The notes beneath the pieces were generated by a model. The model searched no databases and was not told the origin of the DNA. It was given only the letters and a program-made list of their open reading frames with translations. Of a stretch of 64,000 bases of DNA, positions 7,561 to 16,347 are shown piece after piece. Position 1 is the first letter of the stretch. Each line of letters opens with the position of its first letter. The stretch spans positions 124,001 to 188,000 of the forward strand of contig NZ_JABWSY010000008.1 in assembly GCF_013396335.1 (NCBI RefSeq), written 5' to 3'. The position numbers were made by a program, and so were the translations under genes. The DNA comes from Bacillus sp. EB106-08-02-XG196 (lineage in GTDB: Bacteria > Bacillota > Bacilli > Bacillales > Cytobacillaceae).

Positions 7561-10458
7561 CTATAAATTAAGATCTAAAGTATTTACTTCCTGACCGTCA
7601 ACCAATAACTTTCCATTCAAAATGGTAAATTTCTTGCCAATGGGAAAATATCCGTGTTGGTAATCTTGAACATAAGCAATTTCATAATCCCCATCCGGAA
7701 GCCGGGATTTGTAAAAGCCATTTTGAATCCAAATATTTTCTCCCATTCCCCCAGTTTCACCTGTCGAGTTGAAACCCAAGTAACCTTCCATGACCGGTTC
7801 TCCACCAACAGTAACGTTTCCTGTTAAATTTAAAGGAGGAACCTCGATGGCTAATTCTTCTTTCTGTTCACCGTTAACATAGATTACACCGGATACAATG
7901 CTAAAATCTATATTAGGATTGAACGAGGTGCCATCATTTAGGGTTACATAGTAAACCTGATAATTTCCATCCTTCAAACGGGATTGAAATCCGCCTTCTT
8001 CATTTGCATAGATCCAGACAGAGTGTGGATAATCCACCTCCCGTTCCATAATTGAAATACCTCCACTAACCGGGTTCCCGGAATCAGAAAGTGCCCCTTT
8101 TAACGTAATAGCGGGAACGGAAATATTTAGATCTTCCTGGAGCTGCTCATTGACATATAGTTCACCAGATACAATCTGGAACTCGATTTCAGGACTGTAT
8201 GCTCCACCATCCTGAAGATAGACATTACTTACCCTATAAGTTCCATCAGGAAGGCGGGCTTGAAATTGACCATCTTCATTTGCCCAAGCCATCATCTGTA
8301 ATGGGTTGTCAGCATCGTACATTTCCATGATGTTAAGCTGCCCAGCAAGGGGGGCCCCTGATTCTGTCAAAATTCCTTTTAACGTAACAGGCGGAATCGA
8401 TACCTCAAGAGTGTCTTGTATTTGACCGTCTATATTTAATTGACCCGAAACGATACTGAATTCTTTTTCGGCACGGAATTCTGTTCTGTCGTCCAGACTT
8501 ACACTAGACACTGTATAATTGCCATCCGGCAGGCGGAAGTTGAATCTGCCTTCTTCATCTGTTCTTCCCCAAAATGTTTGAGGATTAGCCTCATTATTAG
8601 TTTGCGAGATAAATAGGCTGCCAGTAACAGGGTTCCCTGATTCTGTCACAGTTCCGGTTAACGACATTGCTGGAACGGAAATCTCTAACAGTTCCTGCAG
8701 CTGCCCATTGACGTAGGTTTTTCCATCAAGAATTGAAAATTCCTGATTAATCGTTACAGATGTTCCATCCTCAAGAAGAACATGGCTAAACATATAGTCA
8801 CCATCTGTCAGGCGCAAAGTGAAGATTCCATCTGGATTTAAGCTTTGTCCGCTGCAAAAGCTTTGGTCATTAGAACACACATAGTAGGAACCAAATTTTA
8901 CTGCATGTTCTCCTTCCTTAACAATGCCATGTAAACTAACTGGTGGTACCTGCAATTCTAATAACTCTCGTTTTTCGCCATCAATAAATAACTGGCCATT
9001 GATGATTTCAAACTTAGTTGAGACCGAGAACCCCTCTTGTCCATCTATTAAGGAACCGTTCGATACTTTATATGATCCATCCTTCAGCCGTAACGAAAAG
9101 ATTCCTTTTTCATCTGTTTCTGCATGGTGCCATTCATAATTTTCAATATTATCGATATTAACTCGACCTTGTACGTCCGTTCCTGAATCGATCAATTTTC
9201 CTGAAAGAGTAATCGGAGGTAAATCAATGGTTAACGCCGATTTGACCGCACCTTCTTGAACAAGTTGCCCTTCACGAATTTCGAAAGAAACGTCCACACG
9301 TGTATTACTTAATTCCTCATTAATCTCAATTATTTTATACTGCCCATCCTTCAGCCTGTATTGGAACTTCCCTTTGGAGTCCACGATGGTAGAAAAATAG
9401 TTATTTTCTCCATCATCTGTTTCTCCCGTGAACGTGATATTTCCATTAGAAATAGGCTTATTGCCATCCATGATAATACCTTGTACGTTCACATCAGGAA
9501 CCGTCATTTTAACTATTTCTGTCTTTTGCCCGTCAATATAAATGTCCCCATTCATCACTTCAAACGTAATGTGTTTCCACGATGAGTAGGTACTGTGATT
9601 GACACTTAGGGAATACACTCCGTCAGAAAGTGCCCTTAAGGAAAATGCCCCTTGTTTATTCGTAATAACTTCCTGGATAAATTCATCGTATTCAATTCCT
9701 TGTTTCTCTAATACGATGTGAGCTCCAGATAATGGTTTGGATGAATCAGCAAGTTTTCCGGCATATTTTTCAACTGGGACAGTAATAGCCAGATGGTCTT
9801 CAGGTTCGCCATCTACTAACACGATTCCGCCTTCAACTTTAAAGCTTAACGCATAAATGTATATGCCCCCATTAAATTCTATTCCATTTAGGTAGTAGTC
9901 TCCGTCAGGAAGTGAAGCAGTAAAGCTTCCATCACCCTTTGAAGATACGGTATACACATCTGCCACGTTTCCATTGTGTTCTTTTAACAAGACCAAGTCT
10001 GCTTTTAGTCCTTTGCTTCCTTCCTTAATTACACCAGTCAAATTACCAGATTGGGCTGAAGCATTTTTGCCTTGTTTTTTTTCAGAAAGATTAATTTCTC
10101 CCTGAATTTTTCCATCTTTGACTACAAAACTTTCATTTGTACCATACGCATTAGAACCGCTGCCTGCGATTCCTTTAATAGCGTAGGTACCATCTGTTAA
10201 TTTTGTCTTAAATGTTCCGGAAGCATCTGTCCTTGTTTGGATCCAATTTGACCTTCCTTTTTCCTGAATCATAACAAGGACATTTTCTACGGGTGCTCCA
10301 TTATCTTTAATAGTTCCATGTACCGCTGATTTTATTGAATCCGTACCCTGGATTTCGGCTCCCCCTTTACTATTAATCTGGGAAGCTTGTACATTTCCAA
10401 TTGTAAAGCTCATAAAAACTACTGATAACAAAAACAAATACAGCCCCTTTTTAACCAT
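7561..10458 (-). CDS. secreted protein built of ten carboxypeptidase-regulatory-like repeats
   Basis: 965 residues. A Sec signal peptide (basic MVKKG, hydrophobic core, VQASQ) precedes ten repeats of about 90 residues. Each begins with a strand such as LTGTVTESGNPVTG, then a variable stretch, then a clause of the type G-x-F-x-x-R-L-x-D-G-x-Y, then a stretch ending in V(N/D)G(Q/E). This is the transthyretin-like beta-sandwich fold of carboxypeptidase regulatory domains. No LPxTG anchor or S-layer domain is visible at the C-terminus, which ends LDLNL right after the last repeat. Probable extracellular or wall-associated role in adhesion or matrix; this is inferred. Ribosome site GGGGGGAACATG at the start. 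Internal repeats 7-9 are the most alike, suggesting recent duplication. Confidence 0.85.
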   Translation of the reverse strand: MVKKGLYLFLLSVVFMSFTIGNVQASQINSKGGAEIQGTDSIKSAVHGTIKDNGAPVENVLVMIQEKGRSNWIQTRTDASGTFKTKLTDGTYAIKGIAGSGSNAYGTNESFVVKDGKIQGEINLSEKKQGKNASAQSGNLTGVIKEGSKGLKADLVLLKEHNGNVADVYTVSSKGDGSFTASLPDGDYYLNGIEFNGGIYIYALSFKVEGGIVLVDGEPEDHLAITVPVEKYAGKLADSSKPLSGAHIVLEKQGIEYDEFIQEVITNKQGAFSLRALSDGVYSLSVNHSTYSSWKHITFEVMNGDIYIDGQKTEIVKMTVPDVNVQGIIMDGNKPISNGNITFTGETDDGENNYFSTIVDSKGKFQYRLKDGQYKIIEINEELSNTRVDVSFEIREGQLVQEGAVKSALTIDLPPITLSGKLIDSGTDVQGRVNIDNIENYEWHHAETDEKGIFSLRLKDGSYKVSNGSLIDGQEGFSVSTKFEIINGQLFIDGEKRELLELQVPPVSLHGIVKEGEHAVKFGSYYVCSNDQSFCSGQSLNPDGIFTLRLTDGDYMFSHVLLEDGTSVTINQEFSILDGKTYVNGQLQELLEISVPAMSLTGTVTESGNPVTGSLFISQTNNEANPQTFWGRTDEEGRFNFRLPDGNYTVSSVSLDDRTEFRAEKEFSIVSGQLNIDGQIQDTLEVSIPPVTLKGILTESGAPLAGQLNIMEMYDADNPLQMMAWANEDGQFQARLPDGTYRVSNVYLQDGGAYSPEIEFQIVSGELYVNEQLQEDLNISVPAITLKGALSDSGNPVSGGISIMEREVDYPHSVWIYANEEGGFQSRLKDGNYQVYYVTLNDGTSFNPNIDFSIVSGVIYVNGEQKEELAIEVPPLNLTGNVTVGGEPVMEGYLGFNSTGETGGMGENIWIQNGFYKSRLPDGDYEIAYVQDYQHGYFPIGKKFTILNGKLLVDGQEVNTLDLNL

Positions 10459-10633
10459 TCATGTTCCCCCCACTTTGATATTAGTAAAAATAACAGTCCT
10501 CAAAAACTATTACACTCCCAGATAATTGTATTCGACTTTAATCGATTTTTCCCTTGTAATTTTCTCCATTCTTTTGACAACAACCTATCAACTTTCGGCA
10601 AGTATAGAGTCTGGAAATGCCGCGGGAATGCCG

Positions 10634-10680
10634 CGGGGACGGTTCTCATGGTTTTTACGACCACAAGAACCGTCCCCATG
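10634..10680. repeat. palindromic repeat, compact complete copy
   Basis: Arms CGGGGACGGTTCTCATGGT and ACCACAAGAACCGTCCCCATG with only about 6 bases between, giving a near-continuous stem with a 2x2 mismatch. It starts 22 bp past the stop of the minus-strand amidohydrolase. The preceding GCCGCGGGAATGCCGCGGGG holds a short direct duplication of GCCGCGGG. Confidence 0.9.
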
Positions 10681-10702
10681 GTCTCCCACACTCTTCTAGC
10701 CA

Positions 10703-11941
10703 CTAATAAGATACCTTTGCAGTATGAAGGACTGCTGCCTCTAATACATGGATCCCCGTTAAGATATCCTCCATTTCAGTATGTTCATGAGGGTGGTGGC
10801 TTAAGCCATCCTTTGATGGGATAAAGATTAGCCCTGTTGGACCAAAGCCAGTCATATTCATAGCATCATGTCCTGCCCCGCTTTGCATGAGCTTAAAAGG
10901 TAATTGGTTCTCTTCACAAATATGGCTGAGCAATTGGCATAGGTCAGAAGATAGAAGTACGGGTTCCTCGATACTGAGCTCTTTATAATCAATGTGAAGC
11001 GCCCTTTTCTGTCCAACCGAAGCAATCGTTTGATAAAAGCAATCTAGTACCCTCTGTCTTGACTCAAACGAGGAAGAACGAATATCAATTTTCATTTCTA
11101 CTTCCCCCGGTACAACATTCATAGCCCCTGCCTTAACGCCCAAGACACCTACTGTCGCGACAGTCCCAAAGGTTTCTTCAAGATTTGCTGCTTCTTCAAG
11201 CTCTAATGAAATCTCAGCTGCTCCTAAAAGAGCATCCTTTCTCATGTTCATCGGTGTGGTCCCGGAATGAGAAGCTTTTCCGAAGATGTTGACAATAAAT
11301 CGGGCAGGAGCAGCAATGCCCGTTACAATACCAATTTTTTTCTTTTCTGTTTCCAACACTGGCCCTTGTTCAATATGTAGCTCAAAAAACGCCTCGAATC
11401 TTTCATTTTTGCGGCTCGCTTGATCAATCCCATTAAAGTCTAGAGCGCAAAGGGAAAAGGCCCTTTCCATCGAAATCCCATCATGGTCGGTTAAGTGGCG
11501 GTACTTCTCCTTATCAATTCGACCTGCCATCGCTTTACTGCCAATGGTGGAAACACCAAAGCGTGAAGATTCCTCACAAGCAAACGAAATGATTTCAATT
11601 GGATGTTCGGTCACAATCCCTTTCTCATTTAGGCGATTGATAATCTCAAGTGCAGCCGTTACACCAACAACGCCATCGTATTTACCACCCTGATAGACTG
11701 AATCGATATGGGAACCCATCACCACCGGAGGAAGATCATTCCGTTTTCCTTCACGTCTCGCAATTAAGTTTCCAGCAGGATCGAGTTTGACAGTCATTTT
11801 TGCATCCTTACACATCCTCATCAGGGCATGAGTGCAAGCTTGCTCTTCTTGCGTATAGGCAATTCGGGTAATTCCCTTCTCACCTGAATTATACTGATGG
11901 ATTTTATTTAAAAAGGTTTCGTATCTTTGCCTATTTTCCAT
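10703..11941 (-). CDS. M20-family amidohydrolase (allantoate / N-carbamoyl-L-amino acid hydrolase type)
   Basis: 412 residues, the usual length for the family. Zinc ligands appear in order: His78 in GSHIDS, Asp89 in GGKYDGVVGV, the Glu123-Glu124 pair in ACEESSRFG, and later ELHIEQGP and the GAGHDAMN motif. The dimerisation lid lies between (about 210-325). Family members hydrolyse N-carbamoyl amino acids, allantoate or ureidoglycolate; the sequence alone does not choose, and no purine-degradation genes are nearby. The start ATG at 11941 follows GGAGGGTACTCCT. It is transcribed alone, with palindromic repeats on both sides. Confidence 0.88.
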   Translation of the reverse strand: MENRQRYETFLNKIHQYNSGEKGITRIAYTQEEQACTHALMRMCKDAKMTVKLDPAGNLIARREGKRNDLPPVVMGSHIDSVYQGGKYDGVVGVTAALEIINRLNEKGIVTEHPIEIISFACEESSRFGVSTIGSKAMAGRIDKEKYRHLTDHDGISMERAFSLCALDFNGIDQASRKNERFEAFFELHIEQGPVLETEKKKIGIVTGIAAPARFIVNIFGKASHSGTTPMNMRKDALLGAAEISLELEEAANLEETFGTVATVGVLGVKAGAMNVVPGEVEMKIDIRSSSFESRQRVLDCFYQTIASVGQKRALHIDYKELSIEEPVLLSSDLCQLLSHICEENQLPFKLMQSGAGHDAMNMTGFGPTGLIFIPSKDGLSHHPHEHTEMEDILTGIHVLEAAVLHTAKVSY

Positions 11942-12103
11942 AGGAGTACCCTCCGTTATAGTGAATTCAACTACAAAGTAATATATTTATGTTTATCGAG
12001 ACATTGGTACCAAACTCCAAAGAAAAACGGTAAGTATGAGCGTTCGTTATCATTATTGTAATATGGATGATTATAATTATCTATCAAGTATAGTACCGGA
12101 TTC

Positions 12104-12165
12104 AATGAGGACGGTTCTTCTCCTGGTCTTTTTTTAAGTGAAGACCACAAGAACCGTCCCCATGG
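12104..12165. repeat. palindromic repeat, complete copy
   Basis: AATGAGGACGGTTCT with one change in the left arm (GGGG to GAGG) and GACCACAAGAACCGTCCCCATGG as right arm. It lies downstream of the minus-strand gene at 12261 and its terminator, and 160 bp upstream of the amidohydrolase start. Confidence 0.85.
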
Positions 12166-12177
12166 TCTTCTTTTCAG

Positions 12178-12217
12178 TAAAAATAAAGACCTGTTCTCAT
12201 CCCAAGAACAGGTTCTT
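12178..12217 (-). terminator. intrinsic terminator
   Basis: ACCTGTTCT / AGAACAGGT stem; the minus strand carries a T-rich tail after it. It lies about 45 bp beyond the stop at 12261. Confidence 0.75.
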
Positions 12218-12260
12218 ATCTGTGATGTCTATTTTCGACTAATTTTTTCATTTTGCTATC

Positions 12261-12980
12261 CTAATATCCAAAAATCGCTACATTCTGATTTTGCAAAACA
12301 AACCTATTATCCTTCCATCCTAAAGTGTTCAAAACATAACCTAAAGAATCCGCATTATATCTTCCTGCAATTTTTTGATACGCCAAAAGCTCAAACACTT
12401 TATTTGAATCAAAATCTACTGGATATAAGCCGCTTAAAGGATTTACAAAACCAGTAATAGGGCTTTTCAGTTTACCGTTTGCATCATATATTTCATTTAA
12501 ATACCCAGCACCTCTTGTTGAAATGTCTATCAGGTACTTTTTATTATTGATTTCACTGACAACTTCCACTTTATAATGGTCTTGATACGTAACTACATAT
12601 TGGTATTGTTCATTATATATATTGAAATCAAATAGTAATTGAGGTGTATTTTCCAAAAAAGAATAAATATAATGGTACATGATTCCCCCGCTGCCAGCTG
12701 TAGCAATACTTATTAAAATATCATCTATCCCATTGCCAGTAAAATCGCCCAAGAATATTGTAGGATTGTAGCCGGCATTCTCACGAAGCGGAACACTTTT
12801 CACCTCGCCAGTTCTTCCATCTTGAACATTCAGGGTGATATTTTGAGTAAATGGACTAGCAGGAGTCTTTATTCCAGTTAAATAGACATTATCAAGTACT
12901 CGATCCCCAGTTACATCACCACGTGCAAACGAAACCATACTATGCAGATTCATCGTTGTCCTAGAATAATAGTTAAACAT
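12261..12980 (-). CDS. FG-GAP/VCBS-like repeat protein, function unknown
   Basis: 239 residues from ATG 12980, chosen because AAGGAGC lies just upstream; an upstream ATG at 13028 lacks one. Two stretches resemble calcium-binding FG-GAP blades: ARGDVTGDRVLDNVYLTG (about 19-36) and FLGDFTGNGIDDILISI (about 75-91), and a third weaker one is PVDFDSNKVFELLAYQ. These fit a partial beta-propeller. There is no signal peptide, so it may be a spore- or cytoplasm-located protein, and family members are common in spore formers. It is divergent from the gene at 13161, with 180 bp between. Confidence 0.7.
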   Translation of the reverse strand: MFNYYSRTTMNLHSMVSFARGDVTGDRVLDNVYLTGIKTPASPFTQNITLNVQDGRTGEVKSVPLRENAGYNPTIFLGDFTGNGIDDILISIATAGSGGIMYHYIYSFLENTPQLLFDFNIYNEQYQYVVTYQDHYKVEVVSEINNKKYLIDISTRGAGYLNEIYDANGKLKSPITGFVNPLSGLYPVDFDSNKVFELLAYQKIAGRYNADSLGYVLNTLGWKDNRFVLQNQNVAIFGY

Positions 12981-13160
12981 AACCTGCTCCTTTCCATGAT
13001 GACGACCATCATCATAATTGCCCTTCATGAAGTAATATCAAAACCCCAGCATCATAAAATTTATAAGGCAAACTGATTTTCAATTAGCATATTATACGCT
13101 CTGCGCACTCGAAGTTTCCGAAGGATTTCGTTAATGATTCATCAAAATGGAGGGGAAAAA

Positions 13161-13652
13161 ATGAAGAAATACGGTTCTTTTTCTGGTACGGTTACCATGA
13201 TTCAAGATTATTTAGTAGGTTCAGATGAAGAATTAAAAGGATGCTTTAAATTAATGTCACTAGTAGGAGACGATGGTTCAGTCGTAAATTTCGTTATTAG
13301 TCCAACAACCTATTTTCTAGACCATGTTATGGTTTCAGTTGGAGACACTGTAACAGGTTATTATGATGTCAATGTACCTGTCATTCTTATTTACCCGCCA
13401 CAATATCAAGCACTTATTATCGTAAAAAATAACCCTTATCAACATGTAAAGGTAGACTATTTTAACAGCCAGCTCGTGAGTAGTGATGGTCAGTTACAAT
13501 TGAATATCTCTAGTTATACTCTTGTTTTATTACAAAACGATCAATCTTTTACATTGAGTCCTGCAAACCGAAATCTACTCGTTGTATATGGTCCTGCCAC
13601 ATTCAGCATACCAGCCCAAACTACTCCTTATAAAATCATTGTTTTGTGTTAG
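13161..13652 (+). CDS. conserved protein of unknown function, YGSF(T/S)G type
   Basis: 163 residues from the ATG at 13161 behind GGAGGGG; an ATG nine codons upstream has no ribosome site. It begins MKKYGSFSGTVTMIQDY and is mostly beta strand, with two similar halves each probably an OB-like or small beta-barrel unit: 'SPTTYFLDHVMVSVGDTV' in the first and 'NPANRNLLVVYGPATFSI' in the second do not align but share strand spacing. Related proteins of this type are found in Bacillus and Clostridium. No export signal. Function not known; the divergent neighbour at 12980 is also uncharacterised and the two may be co-regulated. Confidence 0.65.
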   Translation: MKKYGSFSGTVTMIQDYLVGSDEELKGCFKLMSLVGDDGSVVNFVISPTTYFLDHVMVSVGDTVTGYYDVNVPVILIYPPQYQALIIVKNNPYQHVKVDYFNSQLVSSDGQLQLNISSYTLVLLQNDQSFTLSPANRNLLVVYGPATFSIPAQTTPYKIIVLC

Positions 13653-13666
13653 AAAACTTGGGGGGT

Positions 13667-13719
13667 GCAATGGGGACGGTTCTTATGGTTTTTAAGACCA
13701 CAAGAACCGTCCCCATTGC
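13667..13719. repeat. palindromic repeat, best-paired copy
   Basis: GCAATGGGGACGGTTCT opposite AGAACCGTCCCCATTGC, an uninterrupted 17-bp stem, then a short internal mismatch and GGT/ACC. The flanking GCAAT/ATTGC pair extends the stem beyond the core. Located 15 bp after the stop at 13652, between convergent genes. Confidence 0.92.
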
Positions 13720-13883
13720 TTCTTTAGAGAATCCTTCATTGCAAATCATCCTTTCTTTTTAAGGTTGCCTTAGTTATATAATCTATCTACTTTGTGCAAA
13801 GCTATTAATTTCATTATATAACCAATTTCTTGAGTGGAATTTAATTCAATTCCGACAATATACCTCCACACAACCTTAGAATT

Positions 13884-14036
13884 TTATTTAGGATTTTGAT
13901 TATTTTTCCATGGGGGATCACCAAATTTATGGAGCACTTTATTTAACTTATAAATTCCTAGTGGGATGAACAAAGAGAAAACTGCATTTATGAGGATGAG
14001 CTTCGAAGGAAGTCTTCCTATTATAAAGTCCCACAT
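13884..14036 (-). CDS. small membrane protein, possible D-subunit of the germinant receptor operon
   Basis: 50 residues starting MWDFIIGRLPSKLILINAVF, with one clear hydrophobic helix (about 12-30) and a polar tail KNNQNPK. A very strong AAAGGAGG site precedes the ATG at 14036. It lies 12 bp after the stop of the gerC-type gene at 14049 and on the same strand. Some Bacillus ger operons carry a small extra membrane gene (the so-called D subunit, with two helices), which modulates receptor function. This one is shorter and appears to have only one long hydrophobic stretch, so the match is by position and size, not by sequence. Confidence 0.6.
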   Translation of the reverse strand: MWDFIIGRLPSKLILINAVFSLFIPLGIYKLNKVLHKFGDPPWKNNQNPK

Positions 14037-14048
14037 GGTTTACCTCCT

Positions 14049-15245
14049 TTATTTTTGGGTTTCCATGATTGTCCCGATACTACGTACAATGATCTTGGCA
14101 TTAACGCGTATGTTACTTTTTGAAAAATAATGTGAACCACTCTCCCAATCATTTTTAATGGATTTCCAACTATCATAGTGTTCTTGATGTAAATAGGAGC
14201 CTAATCCTAAAACATCGGCATTATATTCCTTTTGCATTTTTTCAATTACTCCTGCTGTTATTTTCTCAATTTCTTTTGCCACTTTTTCTTCCAATTTAGC
14301 AACCGTTTTAGGTTCAGACATATGATAGTTTCCAAAATCCTCACCCAAATTACCTTCAACCACAACATCAATCGTAAAGTCTATTTGATCTTTATTGATG
14401 ACATTCGCATGTATTTTTCTTTTTGCATCACTAATTTCAAATACGACCAATTGACCATCCATAATAACTTCAATAACCCCTCCTTTTAGTTCACCTGTAA
14501 TAAAATTGGCTCCCATTGTTTCCATTCCATTTAAGGTTCCAATCATTTTTTTACTATCTCCTTTAAAAATAGCAGAGCCAGACAAATCTGCTTTTTGACC
14601 ATTCGACTGAATGAAAGGAATGAGGAAGCTGTTGATTCCCAGTAAATATTTATGGACCTTTCCAATATTCACTGGAGGTAATAGCTCCCCATTTTTGTAT
14701 GCATTATCTGTTATCGAATCAATATACATAACAGGTAATCTCTCTACTTTTGTTCTTGATTCTAAAATATCCTTGGTTGTATCCTTAGTGATCATGATCT
14801 TTGTTTCTCGTCGCATTTCATGATCTCGCAAGTAAAAATCTAATACCTCAGGAAGATATCCCTTTTTCGCTACTTCGTCTGAGATTATGATCATCTTAAT
14901 ATGCTGGAAATATGGGGATCGTGCTATTTTTTTCGATATATTACGATTAATTTGAAACATTGTATTACCGCTGACCGCAACATTTAGAAACGGATCTTGA
15001 ATTTGACTGGAATCTCCCCCTTTACCTTGTAAAGCACTTGGATCCACAAATTGAAATGTCACCTTAAATCTCTCTTTAGCAATGGAATCCTCGGTCGCCT
15101 CTGCCTCATCTCGATCCTCTAAAGTATCATGATCTGAAGGATCGATACCCACTCCTATCACATATCCACGTTCTTCACTCTCAACCTGATCCCAACATCC
15201 AGTTAGAAGCAAACATAAACTGACATATAATAAACCTTTATACAT
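14049..15245 (-). CDS. GerC-type germinant receptor lipoprotein (Ger(x)C family)
   Basis: 398 residues. Lipoprotein signal with LTGCWDQ (Cys17 followed by WD, typical of Ger(x)C proteins). The N-terminal domain holds the family phrase VESEERGYVIGVGID, and the C-terminal third is the rigid GerC domain. The subunit sits on the outer face of the spore inner membrane in a complex with the A and B subunits. It overlaps the gerB-type gene by 8 bp. An acidic insertion (DRDEAEATEDS, about 44-55) is less usual. Confidence 0.92.
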   Translation of the reverse strand: MYKGLLYVSLCLLLTGCWDQVESEERGYVIGVGIDPSDHDTLEDRDEAEATEDSIAKERFKVTFQFVDPSALQGKGGDSSQIQDPFLNVAVSGNTMFQINRNISKKIARSPYFQHIKMIIISDEVAKKGYLPEVLDFYLRDHEMRRETKIMITKDTTKDILESRTKVERLPVMYIDSITDNAYKNGELLPPVNIGKVHKYLLGINSFLIPFIQSNGQKADLSGSAIFKGDSKKMIGTLNGMETMGANFITGELKGGVIEVIMDGQLVVFEISDAKRKIHANVINKDQIDFTIDVVVEGNLGEDFGNYHMSEPKTVAKLEEKVAKEIEKITAGVIEKMQKEYNADVLGLGSYLHQEHYDSWKSIKNDWESGSHYFSKSNIRVNAKIIVRSIGTIMETQK

Positions 15246-16344
15246 TCCCCTTCACCCCGCTTATTTTTGCGAAAATGAGCAGTAGAGAAGGAATAATCAT
15301 ACTGAACACGATACCTAAATAACTGATATATAATCCAAATGTTGAAAATTCATTAAAATTTTGAGGTGTCATCGCGATTATATAAATGATCGGTGTTAAG
15401 ACAAAGATGAACGTCATTCTCTTTATCTTTTTGAAGATTGCACCAAGTGCCAAAAGAGTGACATCAAATGCCATTGCAGCTGTACTGAATAATGTCATAA
15501 CCCATATCGTGAAGAATAAGGATTCAAATCTCTCAAAAAATCCACCCGGTACTTCCACTTGTTTTGCTAATTCTGCTGTTGGGAAATTAAGATTAGCCGT
15601 AACTTCTACGCTAAACACACCAATTGCTGTAAAAAACACAATCAGATATAAAAGAAAGGCAATGGTAATTCCAATTAGTGAAGCTTTCAAAGTCTTTTTC
15701 GGTTGATTAATATGCACATTATAAAATAATAAAATCTCAAAGCCTAAGAAAGAGAATACGGTTTCCTTTGAAGCCTTAATGACATCGAACCACCCCGTAA
15801 TAAAAAAAGGCTTGATATTTCCCATTTCAAAAAATCCTATATTAAAAACGATTAAGATTAATACAATAAAAAGGATGATGGGTATAAACATAATATTTAA
15901 TCGTAATAACGCAGTGCTTGGACCTGCTACTCCATATACAACCACTAACAGAAAAACGAGACAAATGACTTCGACAGGAGTGACATCAAATAGATATAGC
16001 TTGGCAATGCTCGCGACCCCCCTCATTTCATAACTAACAAAGAGCATCGTATAGAGAGCAAATAAAAAGGTGATACCCAATGCAACCGGCTTATTAAAAA
16101 TGGACTTCGAAATGTCAAAAAGGTTTTTCTTAGGGAATCTTGTAATTAATACTGCAACCACTCCGGTAAAAGTAAGTGCAACGAATGCACCAAGACAAAT
16201 GGATATCCAACCATCTATTGATTTTGTGACATCTACAATGGCACGTGGAAGGGTAAGAATCCCAAAACCTATAATCATATTAGCGACCAGGAATATGACT
16301 TCTTTTTTTCCAATTTCCTCGTCACCATATTCAAAGGATTTCAT
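15238..16344 (-). CDS. GerB-type germinant receptor permease subunit
   Basis: 368 residues with about ten hydrophobic segments, starting at ATG 16344 behind AAAAGGGGAG. It belongs to the amino-acid/polyamine/organocation transporter fold; the first helix carries the loop IIGFGILTLPRAI typical of spore germination permeases. In the receptor this subunit is thought to bind the germinant in the spore inner membrane. It follows the gerA-type gene by three bases and overlaps gerC by eight, a standard ABC-type ger operon. Confidence 0.92.
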   Translation of the reverse strand: MKSFEYGDEEIGKKEVIFLVANMIIGFGILTLPRAIVDVTKSIDGWISICLGAFVALTFTGVVAVLITRFPKKNLFDISKSIFNKPVALGITFLFALYTMLFVSYEMRGVASIAKLYLFDVTPVEVICLVFLLVVVYGVAGPSTALLRLNIMFIPIILFIVLILIVFNIGFFEMGNIKPFFITGWFDVIKASKETVFSFLGFEILLFYNVHINQPKKTLKASLIGITIAFLLYLIVFFTAIGVFSVEVTANLNFPTAELAKQVEVPGGFFERFESLFFTIWVMTLFSTAAMAFDVTLLALGAIFKKIKRMTFIFVLTPIIYIIAMTPQNFNEFSTFGLYISYLGIVFSMIIPSLLLIFAKISGVKGNV

Positions 16345-16347
16345 GAG

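Noticed and set aside
10500..10703. A 67-codon minus-strand frame between the amidohydrolase and the repeat protein
   Set aside because: It is mostly the palindromic repeat at 10634-10680 and lacks a ribosome site.
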